The translations under genes and the position numbers were made by a program. A stretch of DNA of 64,000 nucleotides from Datisca glomerata (lineage: Eukaryota > Streptophyta > Magnoliopsida > Cucurbitales > Datiscaceae), in contig QANY01009435.1 in the NCBI GenBank assembly GCA_003255025.1, positions 248,001 to 312,000 on the forward strand, in the 5' to 3' direction. The notes beneath the pieces are model-generated. The model was not told the DNA's origin, made no database searches, and saw only the letters and a program-made list of their open reading frames with translations. This document shows positions 23,682-33,969 of the stretch, piece by piece. Each line of letters begins with the position of its first letter. Positions within the stretch are counted from its first letter, which is position 1.

Positions 23682-24245
23682 CTACTCTTCTCCACCAAGT
23701 AATCAATTACATTTTCCTTATCCTCTTCTCTCCCATAGAGTTGAGATTGGGTGATAACAGATCCAGTTTGATGCCTTGCATGAACCTCAGCATGCCGCTC
23801 TGTACTACTGATTATTTCACGCAAGTGAAACTTTCTTCTCTCTTCAGCAATTTCATCTAACTTCTCTATTATCTCTTTCGTCCTCTTCCCAATTTTATAG
23901 CAAAATAAAACGGTCTTAGGAGGCAAGCGAGTTAAGGAGGAAGTGGGTACCTTTTTGGAAGAAGATGAAATTGATCCTCTTGTTTTATATTCCATATTGT
24001 AGGACTCTGTTTGGAAATCGTCCAAGATGTCATCGATAAGTAGCATCTTTAATGTTTCGTAGCCAATCTTTTATGGGTGTATCAGTGAGTTGCTTCTCCT
24101 CTGCATCTGCAAGCATAGCGTGTATTGTTGAGAATATGCCACAAAGCTTTTGCATCTCCTTGTCCACACCCCAAAGCAAACCCACTTCGTCTTTGATCAA
24201 GGAGGTAAGATTCTGCAGCACAATGTTGAGAAAAGCCTTAACCAT
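23682..24245 (-). pseudogene. CNL resistance gene, 5' third (coiled coil)
   Basis: Minus-strand start at 24245: MVKAFLNIVLQNLTSLIKDE, an Rx-type coiled-coil domain of a CC-NBS-LRR immune receptor. It continues with LLWGVDKEMQKL, AMLADAEEKQLTD and, after a frame break near 24040, LIDDILDDFQTES and QLYGREEDKENVIDYLVEK. It stops at the C LTR at 23682. The missing continuation (P-loop onwards) is at 32448 on the plus strand. Joining the two sides at the 5-bp target duplication keeps the frame (VEKSS then NRENLSIYTL). These proteins are cytosolic pathogen sensors; this copy is split by a transposon and an inversion. Confidence 0.9.
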
Positions 24246-25592
24246 TTGTTTTCTTTTTGTGGTTTAAATTTCAGCTTTGAGTTCAGAATAGGTTGTAAAG
24301 AGTAAGAGAGAGATGGTGTTTGCTTTGAAGATTCAGTGCGTAATGAAAGTAAGGTGAGAATTGTCAGTGGGAAATAGAACGAATACTTCTTTGAAGTAAA
24401 TTGTTGGAGTGGTTGCAGAGTATTTTTCGTTTGTTGGGTTTGGCTGGGCCTGGGGATACCCGGGCGGGGGATGATAAGAGAGAAACTTATCCAAAAATCT
24501 AAATTGTAAAAAAGATAATTACTTTACCGATGATCATTATTGAAAGAAAATTTATCAAAAAACTTGAATTCTTCCTTTCGATCAATGACAATTCACAAAT
24601 TGAAGACCATCACGATCTATCACATAATAAAGTTCACTGCCACTAAGTATTGATCCAACGCAAGCAATTTCTCTTAACCAACATTCTTAATCAAACCAAA
24701 AAAATTAAGTTGGAAAATAGCAAATTTTACAAAGCAAGAAAATAGTAATTTTACAAAGAAATAAAATAATAAGATAGTACCACGTCCAAAGTAAATTTTC
24801 TGTCACCTATGTCCTTATTACGGAAAATTATCTGAAGTATAAATACACTTTAATGATTAAGCAGAATTGCAGAATAACGAAGTGCACATGGAGATTATTT
24901 TATATATAATCGGGTGTATTAATGATTAAGCAAGACTTAAAAGCATTGATTTTACAATTTATGAGATGTTATTTTATATATAATCGGGTGTATTAAATTG
25001 TGGTCCTCTTACGAATGGCAAACACCGGGTGAACTATTCAGCTGCGTGTGGAAGATAAATCGCCGTTGTGATCAAACAGTGTTTCAATGCCTTGTTTTGA
25101 AGACAGTATTCAGAATACCGGTCACATCATTTCTCTTTGTTTTGGTAAATTCAACAATAACAATACGGAACATCTGCCCTCCCATTTTTTCATAGATCAT
25201 AATGCTAGCCACATACTTGCTACATCTCCGTGTAATATAATTCTGACATGGTAAATTTTGCATAAACTCTTTTACCGAATTTATTGTCTTTGTTACGATG
25301 TTATATACACATAATAATACACGTTACAGGTGGTTTATTTTTATAACTGTGTTACTGAAGTTTGATTATAGCTTCCTTTTTAAGCTTTTGACGAGTTTAA
25401 TCATGACTTTGGGCAATCACGCTGATTGGTAACTTCGTTTCAATTTCTAGGTGTAGGGTAAGTTTGTCAAAGCAATCATGAGAGATTGGCTATCATCTTA
25501 GTGTGCTTATATTTGTATTTCGCTTACGTTATTTTTTATTCTAGCTTGAAACCTTATAAACAATCCCATTACGTTGTATTAGCATTTAAAAC
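24246..25592. other. Former CNL upstream region
   Basis: Lies upstream of the CNL start (minus strand), so it once held its promoter. No clear TATA box could be assigned. An imperfect repeat of about 74 bp is present: TTATTTTATATATAATCGGG occurs at 24895 and again at 24969, each near TAATGATTAAGCA. No other gene was recognised. Confidence 0.5.
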
Positions 25593-25880
25593 TGTAGAAA
25601 TGATGAACACTTTAGTATTCTGATCTTAAAGAAAGATTATGAACTTCTTGTTCTGATTTCTTATTAATAATCCTGATGCTTTATAATGAGTAAGTGACAT
25701 ATATATACATATAATCTCTAACGGTTGCCTATGATCTCCAACGGATGTCTACTGATCGTTTTTCCAGAAGTGGTTAGACACCCACTGTGTTTGGTGAAAG
25801 TCTATGTTCTGCTTTCCCTTTTTGCCTGTGATGAAGATTTTTCTTCTGAGGCAATACTTTCTGTTTCTCTTTCTTCAACA
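25593..25880 (-). repeat. Copia D 3' LTR
   Basis: 288 bp, TGTAGAAATG to TTCAACA, the same length as the other LTR at 30169-30456. Counted by eye, they differ at about 13 positions (roughly 4-5 percent). Flanked on the left by AAAAC (25588-25592), matched by AAAAC at 30457-30461. Confidence 0.93.
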
Positions 25881-25897
25881 CTCCCCCTCAAGTTGGG
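25881..25897 (-). promoter_or_regulatory. Copia D polypurine tract
   Basis: The minus strand reads CCCAACTTGAGGGGGAG directly beside the 3' LTR, a textbook Copia polypurine tract. Confidence 0.85.
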
Positions 25898-28126
25898 TTC
25901 GTATAGGTTGATCGAGCCCAACTTGTTAAATATTCTTTGGAGGTTATTTTTGTCGAGGGCTTTGGTGAAGGTGTCGGCCAGCTGGTCTTCATTACGTACA
26001 AAAGGAATGGTGATTTCTCCCGACTGTACCTTCTCTCTTATGAAGTGACAGTCCACTTCAATGTGTTTGGTTCTCTCGTGAAAAATGGGGTTCATTGTAA
26101 TATGATGTGCTGCTTGGTTGTCATTGTGCATCTCTATCATTTTTTTTATCTCAACCTTCATGTCTTGAAGGAGATGTCTAATCCATGTGAGTTCACTAGC
26201 AGTGGAGGCCATGGCTCTGTATTCTGCCTCTGCACTTGACATTGCTACAACTGTTTGTTTCTTGCTCTTCTAGGTTACTAGATTTCCACCTACAAAGACA
26301 CAGAAACCAGTTGTAGATTTTCTATCATAACTACTTGCCCAGTCTGCATCAGTGTATCCAACTACGGAGTTTGCCCCGGTTCTCTTCATCCACATCCCTT
26401 GACCGGGTGTTCCTTTAAGGTATCTGAGTATCTTTTCTGCGGCTGCCTGGTGATTTGTGCAGGGTGCGTGCATGAATTGACTGTTATCGCTAACTGCAAA
26501 AGTGATATCTAGTCTTGTAACCGTTAGATAAATTAGTTTTCCAACTAGTCTTTGATATTGGCATATATCAATTAATGGTTTGCTATCATTAAGTCCTATT
26601 TTCATGTTGGTTTCCATTGGTATGCTAGCAGGTTTTGCCCCTATCATGCCAGTTTCTTTTAACAAGTCTAAGATATATTTTCTTTGAGATAGAAACAGTC
26701 CCTTTTTCGAGTGAGCTATTTCTATCCCTAGGAAGTACTTTAGTTTTCCTAGATCTTTAATATCAAACTTCCCTTTTAGAAATTGTTGAACACTCCATAT
26801 TTCATCGTGATTATTTCCGGTGATGATGATGTCATCTACGTAGATTAAAACGATGGTGGTGGAGTTGTTCTTGTGTTTGACGAACATAGATGAGTCAGCA
26901 AAGCTTTTGACAAAGTTAATTTTTAAAACAGACAAGCTTAATTTTCCATATCATGCCCTTGGTAACTGTTTCAGGCCGTAGATAGCCTTCTTTAATCTAC
27001 ATACCAGAGATGGGTGCGTTGCTTTCTCGTGTCCTGGAGGTAGGGACATATATACTTCTTCTTCCAGATTTTCTTGGAGGAATGCATTTTTTACATCCAT
27101 TTGATATAGTTCCCAGCTGAGGTTGGTGGCAACGGATAGTAACACTCGGATCGTGTTCATTTTTGCCACTGGAGCGAACGTCTCCTGGTAATCCACTCCA
27201 TATGTCTGAGTAAAGCCCTTGGCAACTAGTCGGGCTTTATAACTTTCGATGGTGCCGTTGTTGTTGTATTTGGTCTTGTAGACCCATTTACATCCTACAG
27301 GTTTCTTCCCGTTAGGTAGTGGGATTATGTCCCAAGTTTCATTCTTTTCCAAGGCTAGAAGTTCTTCATTCATCGCCTTTTTCCATTTGGGGTCGAGCTG
27401 GGCTTCTTGATAGGTCTTTGGCTCAACTGTTTCATCAATTTTTCCCAAGTATGCCCTGTGGATGTTAGAGATTTTATCATAAGATAGGAAATTTTGGATA
27501 GGGTATTGAACCTGATGGGACACGTAGTCTTTTAATCTTGCTGGGGGTTGAGTTTGCCTTGTTGACTTTTTTACGATTATTGCTTCATCAGTGACAACTG
27601 CCTCATCAGTTGCTCCCCCTGAGGTAGTTGTCTCAGGCGCGGTTGATGCGATATCCTATTCCTGTCTTATGATATCAGAGAAAATAATATCGTTAGGTAG
27701 CGGAAACGTTTGGTGGTGGTTATGGTTGTCGGGGTCCTTTGGGTAATAGGATTCTAGTTCTAAAAATTGCACATCTTGTGAGATGTAGAGTTTATGGTTT
27801 ATTGGGTCATAGCACTTATACCCCTTTTTCTCAGCGGAATACCCCAAAAATAGGGTTTTGACTTAGGTTTTGTCCAATTTATCAAGTCTTGGAATGTGTA
27901 CGAAGCATGTACATCTGAATACTCGTATATGATCTAGGTTAATTTTTCTACCCTTGAGAATTTCTAGAGGGCTTTTCAGATGCAATTTTACACTGGGTAA
28001 CCGATTGATGAGGTAAGTTGCTGTGAGTATAGCATCGGACCAGTATCTTTTGGGTACGTTGTTTTGGAGGAGGAGAGACCTAGTCATTTCAAGAAGGTGT
28101 CGATTTTTGCGTTCTGAGACACACAT
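25881..28126 (-). pseudogene. Copia D integrase C-half, RT and RNase H
   Basis: Long minus-strand frames in one order. 28126-27863 is the end of the integrase core (ERKNRHLLEMTRSLLLQNNVP). 27523-26951 is the RT start (WKKAMNEELLALEKNETWDI, YKARLVAKGFTQTYGVDY, QMDVKNAFLQ). 26935-26270 carries VLIYVDDIIITGNN with YVDD intact, then GYTDADWASS. 26242-25802 is RNase H (SSAEAEYRAMASTASELTWI), running a little into the LTR. The breaks near 26945 and 26265 are single in-frame stops where Copia proteins have tryptophan. Another stop is near 27862. Only a few lesions separate this element from a full pol. Confidence 0.93.
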
Positions 28127-28413
28127 TTTGTTGTGGGGTGTGGATGCAGGTGGTTTGATGTCGTATACCCTTAAAACTTAAAAAATGTGTTGTTAGTATA
28201 CTCGGTTCCATTGTCAGACCTAAATATTTTTATGGTTGTTTCAAATTGAGTTTCAACTAAATTGTTGAACTCGTGAAAATGACTGAAGACTTCATTTTTT
28301 GATTTCAAAAGGTATAACCATGTGGTGCGAGAGAAATCATCAATAAATGTAACAAAATATTTGAATTTATTATATGAATCAACTGGGGCGGGTCCCCAAA
28401 CATCAGAATGAAT
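28127..28413 (-). pseudogene. Copia D integrase core, frameshifted
   Basis: The first half of the integrase core lies here between two good frames. Minus-strand pieces such as the stretch after the HSDVWGP-like start at about 28390 are recognisable, but the frame is interrupted. It joins the gag-protease frame on one side and the integrase C-half on the other. Confidence 0.75.
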
Positions 28414-30125
28414 TCATTCAAAACATCGTTTTGTCGTACTACTAGATAGTGGAAAGGGTAACCTGGTTTGTTTTGAAAGTTTGCAGACTGAGCAACTGCT
28501 AGAGTCTGAATTACAACCGAGTAATTTGTTTAGGATTTTGTCGGAGGGATGACTGAATCTCCAGTGTAATATTTTGTCTTTGTGTACTGTACTGGAGGTG
28601 GAAAGGCATGTTTTGTCGGTATCTTCTAAGTAGTACAGACCGTTTCTAAATTTCCCTTCACTAATCTTCCTCCCAGTGACTCGATCCTGAAAAATTACTT
28701 TGTCATGTGAAAAAGTAACATTGCAGTTTAAGTCTTTGGTTATTTTACTGACGGATAGGAGATTGGAGTTAAAATTGGGTAGGCAAAGTACGTTGTTAAT
28801 GGTTTTTGTGAACAGTGTGGTGGACCCTATGCCAAAAATTGGAACTTTATTTCCATTGGCTACCGTCGCATGTTGTGGTCTTTCTAATTTAGTGAGACTG
28901 TGTAGGTTTTTTGTGTTATGAGTCATGTGGTTTGAGGCACCAGAGTCTATTATCCAGTGTTCTAAGTTATGACAAAAATTTGCAGACTTAGAAAAATAAT
29001 TGACAGTATTGCAGATAGATGGACCTGAGGTATCGCGCAAAAATTCTCCGAATTTTTTGAGCAGTGTAGCCATCTGTGCGTCGTTGTCTGTGTGCAGATC
29101 TGCTCTAACGGATCCGGATCTGTCCATTTCCTCCATTTGATCGGGTCGGTACCCATTACCCGAACCATGTCCGTCTGTCATGTGGGCTCTGCGGTCTCGG
29201 TCGGGTCGAGACCCGTAACCCGCTCCGCTGAAGCCCTCAGTATAAAAGGGAAATGTTTCCCTCGCAGAGCCCCCTCGCTCATCATTCCCGCGCTCCTTCT
29301 GGAACTTTCTCTGGTTCTGCCGGAGATGAGGGTGCAGGTTCCAGCACCGGTTGTGGGTGTGCCCCTCCTTTCGGCAGTGGCTGCACCTCACCGGCTCGCC
29401 TGGCTGTCCGCGGTGCCTTCTCCCTTCCCTAGGGTTAGAGTTTCGGAGGGAGCCATGGGACGCCATGGCTAGTGCCTCCGCCTTGTCATCTTTCGTACTC
29501 ATCACTCTTCGTTTGGTTTCTTCTCTTTGAACCATGGCTGAGACCGCGGCAAATGTTGGCTTCTCCGTCGACATCAAGATCTGAACCTGGAACGCCTCGT
29601 AGCTTGAGTCAAGAGCCGTCAAGAAATGGAACACCATATCATGTTCAACCTGCTCTTGGAGTTCCTTCAGGTCAGTGGTCATCGGTCTTAGGGTCTTGAG
29701 TTCTTTGAACTTAGATTTTAAAAACCCGGTCAACTCCAATACTGATCTTTCCCCCTGTTTTTCTTGGGAGATCTCTCGTTTAAGTTCAAAGACTTGCGCG
29801 AAATTATTTTGTTCACAGTAATTGCTCCGGATTTCTTCCCAGAGTTCCTGTCCTATTTCACAAAAACAAAAGATTTCACTGAGTTTTAGGTCTATTGAAT
29901 TGGTTATCCAGGTCATTACCTGGCTGTCCATGATGTCCCATTCCTCTGGTTTCGGTCTGGCCTTGGCTTACTACCGTCCATGAAACCTAGTCTGCCTCTT
30001 TCTTTCAGGCTCACCCAAGCCGCCCTGGCCCATAGTATGTAGTTGGGGCCAGTGAGCAGGATGGAGGTCAGTCTGGGATTCGTGTCGTGGTGGTGAAGCT
30101 GGCCGGAGGTCGATGGTTCTGCCAT
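28414..30125 (-). pseudogene. Copia D gag, protease and pre-integrase
   Basis: The gag begins at 30125 (MAEPSTSGQLHHHDTNPRL, then LTGPNYILWARA). After a frame break near 29930 it continues as a 505-residue uninterrupted frame (29931-28414). In order this holds the UBN2-type gag (FELKREISQEKQGERSVLEL), a CCHC zinc knuckle (CSHCRKEGHTHNRC) for RNA binding, an RGG-like acidic linker, the protease active site (WIIDSGASNHMT) and the pre-integrase (LHWRFSHPSDKILNKLL, C-SVC pair). All key protease and knuckle residues are present. It is the best-preserved transposon protein in the window. Confidence 0.92.
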
Positions 30126-30156
30126 ACTGTTTTATGTGTTGGTTCTCATAATCGTT

Positions 30157-30168
30157 GCTCTGATACCA
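30157..30168 (-). promoter_or_regulatory. Copia D primer-binding site
   Basis: Plus-strand GCTCTGATACCA is the exact complement of TGGTATCAGAGC, the initiator-methionine tRNA primer site, and abuts the 5' LTR at 30169. Confidence 0.93.
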
Positions 30169-30456
30169 TGTAGAAATGATGAACACTTTAGTGTTCTAAT
30201 CTTAAAGAAAGATGATGAACTTCTTGTTCTGATTTCTTCTTAATAATCCTGATGCTTTACAATGAGTAAGTGATGTATATATACATATAATCTCTAACGG
30301 TTGCCTATGATCTCCAACGGATACCTACTGATCATTTTTCTAGAAGTGGTTAGACACCCACTGTGTTTGGTGAAAGTCTTTGTTCTGCTTTCCCTTTTTG
30401 CCTGTGATGAAGATTTTCCTTCTGAGGCAATACTTTCTGTTTCTCTTTCTTCAACA
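30169..30456 (-). repeat. Copia D 5' LTR
   Basis: 288 bp, TGTAGAAATG to TTCAACA, directly beside the primer-binding site and followed by the target duplication AAAAC (30457-30461). In element orientation a TATA-like stretch (TATATGTATATATA) falls near 30285, a likely promoter. Confidence 0.93.
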
Positions 30457-30689
30457 AAAACCTTGTGCATGGCATAAAACCTTGTGTTTTATTAGACGTA
30501 AATATTGAGTAGGTCAATAAGGCATGGTGCCTTTCTTCTAGGATGAACAAACGTTTATCGAAATAATGTAAATACACATATCGACTTAAATTTGTTAACT
30601 TTGTGTGAGGTTTATGGAATAAAAAGAATATAACTTGCTGGTTTTTTGTGCACTTTTAAGGTAACTTTTTTATGGATATTATGAGTGAT
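30457..30689. other. Spacer between Copia D and the inversion breakpoint
   Basis: About 230 bp with no gene signal. Under the inversion model this DNA was originally next to the sequence now left of 19630. Confidence 0.5.
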
Positions 30690-31798
30690 TATGTGTCTGA
30701 TCACCCATTAGTCTTTCTGCAAGATCCTCACCATTTACGCCCTTTTCTTTCTGCTTCTTTTCCATCCATGACAGTTCTTTTTGAAATGCCCTTCCTTGTC
30801 ACAGAAATAACATTTCTTGGATGTTTTCCTCCATTTTGATTGAGATATGTTGCTACTACCTCCCCTACTCTTCTCTCTCCCTTTTTTGATTTTGAGTTCT
30901 CTACGTACTTCTCCCCCTAATCAGCAAGTTTTCAGCAGCCTCCTTCTTTTTATTTTTTAGCTCCAGATCTTTCGATCTTAGGGCTAAAACACACTCTTCC
31001 AAAGTGAGTGTAGTTCTACCATACTTAATAGCAGCCTTGACATCCTTGAATGAACCTGGCAGTGATTTTAGGAGGATAACAACTTCATTTCCATCACTCA
31101 ATTTTTCATTAGCCTCAGCATTGGCCAAGTCAATAGTCATCCTCTTAAAATCATCTAGATTTTGTTCAAGACTCTTAGATGTATTCATCTTAAAACCGAA
31201 TAGTCTTTCCTTAAGATAAATCTTATTTGTCAAGGATGTTTTCATGTACAGGCTCTCTAACCTTTCTCATATCTTTGCAGCAGTGTCCTCCTCATTTACT
31301 TCTCTAAGAACATTGTCAGATAGATTTAAAATGATGGTTCCTAGAGTTGTTTCCATCATTTCTTCTTTCTGATATTGAGATAGAGTGGCTAGAAGTTTAG
31401 AAGGGTCTTTTAGTGCCTTTATAACTTTTTACTGTGCCAATAGTGCTCTGATTTTCCTTCTCCAAATCCCAAAATCACCAATTCCATCAAACTTATCCAC
31501 CTCAAACCTAGTTGATCCCATTGTTCTTGAATCAAACCACTGATATTCACTATTTTGATTTAATGTTAGAGAAAGGTCATTGATTGTTAGAGTTCTTAAG
31601 GTTTCTTGATTTCTTTCTTGGATTGAATCTTGGTCAAATTCAACTTCTTGATCTGAACTTGATGATTTTGACAGGTTTTCTTCACTGATGAGTCTTCAAA
31701 AGACTCTCTTTCACTAGATTCTATTGTGACTCCAAGGTAGGGATGACAGACTTTTTGTTAAATTCGTGAAAGGCCTTGAAGCCCAGCTTTGATACTAC
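30690..31798 (-). pseudogene. Copia C gag and leader, inverted half
   Basis: Minus strand. 31245-30901 encodes a gag segment (MKTSLTNKIYLKERLFGFKM, LDDFKRMTIDLANAEANEKL, GRTTLTLEECVLALRSKDLELK). 31560-31260 gives the preceding gag residues in broken frames, and 30850-30770 a zinc-knuckle-like CFCDKEGHFKK. It ends at about 30690 with LAERLMGDQTH, the sequence that also starts the protease half at 19633 in the opposite orientation. It is therefore the missing 5' half of element C. A primer-binding-like GCTTTGATACTAC abuts the LTR. Confidence 0.85.
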
Positions 31799-32262
31799 TA
31801 TTAGTTTCTGATTGATACTAACTCATAATTTAACCCTAATGTTATTGTGATGTAAAGAAACTGAAAAGCTTGAAGAAAGATCGAAGAGATTGCAGAGATG
31901 GAAGGTCAAATGCGACATGCAATAGTAAAGGAGAAGAATCTGCAAACAAAGACGTATATTGGTTTAGCTCAAAAGAGCCTACATCCAGTTGAGCTCAAAC
32001 CAAAGCTCTGTGCATTATAAAATAGGTAAAGTTTACAAATTACAAGCCTTTAAGATTTACAGTATTTCCCCCTTCCTGATTACCCAACAAACCCAGCTCA
32101 GATAGCTAGAAGTAGAACCCTTGTTGATATGCTCCCAACCCTCATTCTGATTTTTGCTCCATGAATACTTTCTTGCTTGTTGAATTGCTTTCTTGTTGAT
32201 AACTTGCGTAGGAATACTTTCTGAATTGTATGGCAGTTGTATGATTTTCTTCTGTTATTCCT

Positions 32263-32302
<40 letters not shown>

Positions 32303-32447
32303 CGTGTGTGTATGTGTGTGTGTGTGAAAAAGGAATAGTTGAATTGATAAGGTTTTGCCATATGTAACTGCTTGTAGGTAGTTTAGGTAACTGCTGGTAA
32401 CTGTTTTATTAGGTATCGTAAGGTTCTGTATTGATCAAATAACAACA
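31799..32447 (-). repeat. Copia C 5' LTR
   Basis: 649 bp, reverse complement of 22942-23681. On minus it starts TGTTGTTATTTG and ends ACTAATA, where the other LTR has ACTAACA. The central microsatellite is (TG)n at 32264-32326 instead of the ATGT/GCATGT array. ATTAG at 32448-32452 faces AGTAG on the other side, a 5-bp target duplication with one change. Confidence 0.9.
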
Positions 32448-33629
32448 ATTAGCAATCGTGAGAATCTTTCCATCTACACCCTGTTTGGTATGGGTGGTAT
32501 GGGAAAAACCACACTCGCTCAGCTTGTTTTCAATGACAGGAGGGTAATCAGGCATTTTGATATAAGAATATGGGTATGTGCGTCTGATGAATTTGACGTA
32601 AAGAGGTTGATTAAATAGATAATTGAAGTTTCCACTGAAAATGGGCTGCGAGGACTTGGACCAGGATCCTCTACAGAAAAAGCTCCAGGAACTGTTGAGA
32701 ATGAAGAGGTACTTGCTTGTTTTAAATGATGTGTGGAATGAAGACCAAGAAAAATGGGAGCACCTGAAGTATGTTGTGGCTTTTGGATCTAAGGGTGCTT
32801 CAATCCTCATCAGTACTCAACTTCTAAAAGTTGTAAAGATCATGAGCACTTACCCACCACATCCCTTGAATGGATTATCAGAAGAGGATTGCTTGTCACT
32901 GTTCAGGCATGCATTTGGAGATGAGAATGAAGAGGAGTCGCCTAATCTTGTAAGGAAATGTGGGGGTATTCCTCTTACTGCCAAGTCTCTTGGTAGCCTC
33001 ATGTGTTTCAAAAGAATAAAAAATGAGTGGATTCACTGAGGGATAGTGAGCTATGGAACTTACCGGAGGATGACACGTCTATCTTGCCTGCCTTGAGACT
33101 TAGCTAATATAACTTGTCGTTGCACATGTTTTACTTTTTGTGTTGTGTTTCCCAAGGACTATGAAATTCAGAAGAGGGTTCTAATTCAACTATGGATGGC
33201 TAATGGCTTTATTTCATCGCGAGAAGGAGATGGGTTGGAGATGGAAGAAATCAGGGAAGAGATATGTAAAGAGTTATACTGGAGCTCATTCTTCCACGAA
33301 GGGATGGAAGATGGATTTGGGGAGATGACAAGGTTCAAGATGCATGATCTTGCACAATCTGTGATGGAGGAAGAATTCTTTCACTTTCAAATTCAGAGCC
33401 CGAAGAATTTCACACGAAGAGTCCGCCATGTGTTTACTACACGCACTCTGAACTTAGCTACATTATACAAAAGCTAAATCAGTATGAACAATATTTTGAA
33501 AATGGGAAAGTTGATGAATATGCATATGCTGAGCTTCCTTGTAATATATGAGAACTAAAAGTTACACCTTATGGATTAAGAAATTTATCATCATCGATCA
33601 GTAATTTAGAGCGTCTAAGGTGTCTAGAC
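32448..33629 (+). pseudogene. CNL resistance gene, NB-ARC domain
   Basis: Plus-strand continuation of the gene begun at 24245. In order: P-loop FGMGGMGKTTLAQLV (near 32490), RNBS-A HFDIRIWVCASDEFD, kinase-2 YLLVLNDVWNED (one Asp of the usual DDVW is Asn), RNBS-B GASILISTQ, GLPL-type CGGIPLTAKSLGSL, RNBS-D with FPKDYEIQKRVLIQLWMANGFI, and MHDLAQSV (near 33340). The MHD motif is normal. Frame breaks occur near 32620, 33040 and 33150, and an in-frame stop near 33475. The first LRR residues RLRCLD run straight into the E LTR at 33630. The family binds and hydrolyses ATP as an immune switch; this copy cannot make a full protein. Confidence 0.92.
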
Positions 33630-33933
33630 TGTAGAATTATAGGGAGATTTAATTTGATGATATGTCAGCAATGTAAGGGGCTAGGAATAAGGAGATTCAC
33701 CACTAACAGATCATGTTTCCTTATCCCATGACTTTAGGGGATTTGGTAGTCTATTACCAAATCGGTAGATTTGAGTTTCCTTTTATAGCATTATTTTTAG
33801 GTAGTTTTTTTATTCTTTCTTAGGTAAGTTGTAAATATCCCTAAAATAGATGAGTATTATCATCTATATATAGAGGGTGATGTAATCATTATTTAATATA
33901 TTAGAATATTGAGTTTATCCTTCCAATTCGATA
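33630..33933 (+). repeat. Copia E 5' LTR
   Basis: 304 bp, TGTAGAATTATAGG to TTCGATA, followed without a gap by the primer-binding site. Left target site TAGAC (33625-33629) pairs with TGGAC (38618-38622), one change. The end TA rather than CA is the same in both LTRs. A TATA-like CATCTATATATAGAG lies near 33870. Confidence 0.85.
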
Positions 33934-33946
33934 TGGTATCGAGGAT
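33934..33946 (+). promoter_or_regulatory. Copia E primer-binding site
   Basis: TGGTATCGAGGAT, close to the TGGTATCAGAGC consensus, immediately after the LTR. Confidence 0.75.
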
Positions 33947-33969
33947 TCTCTAAACATTAATTCTCACAT

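Noticed and set aside
29092..29699. Plus-strand frames opposite Copia D gag
   Set aside because: They are antisense shadows of the 505-residue gag-protease frame, which has clear zinc-knuckle and protease motifs.
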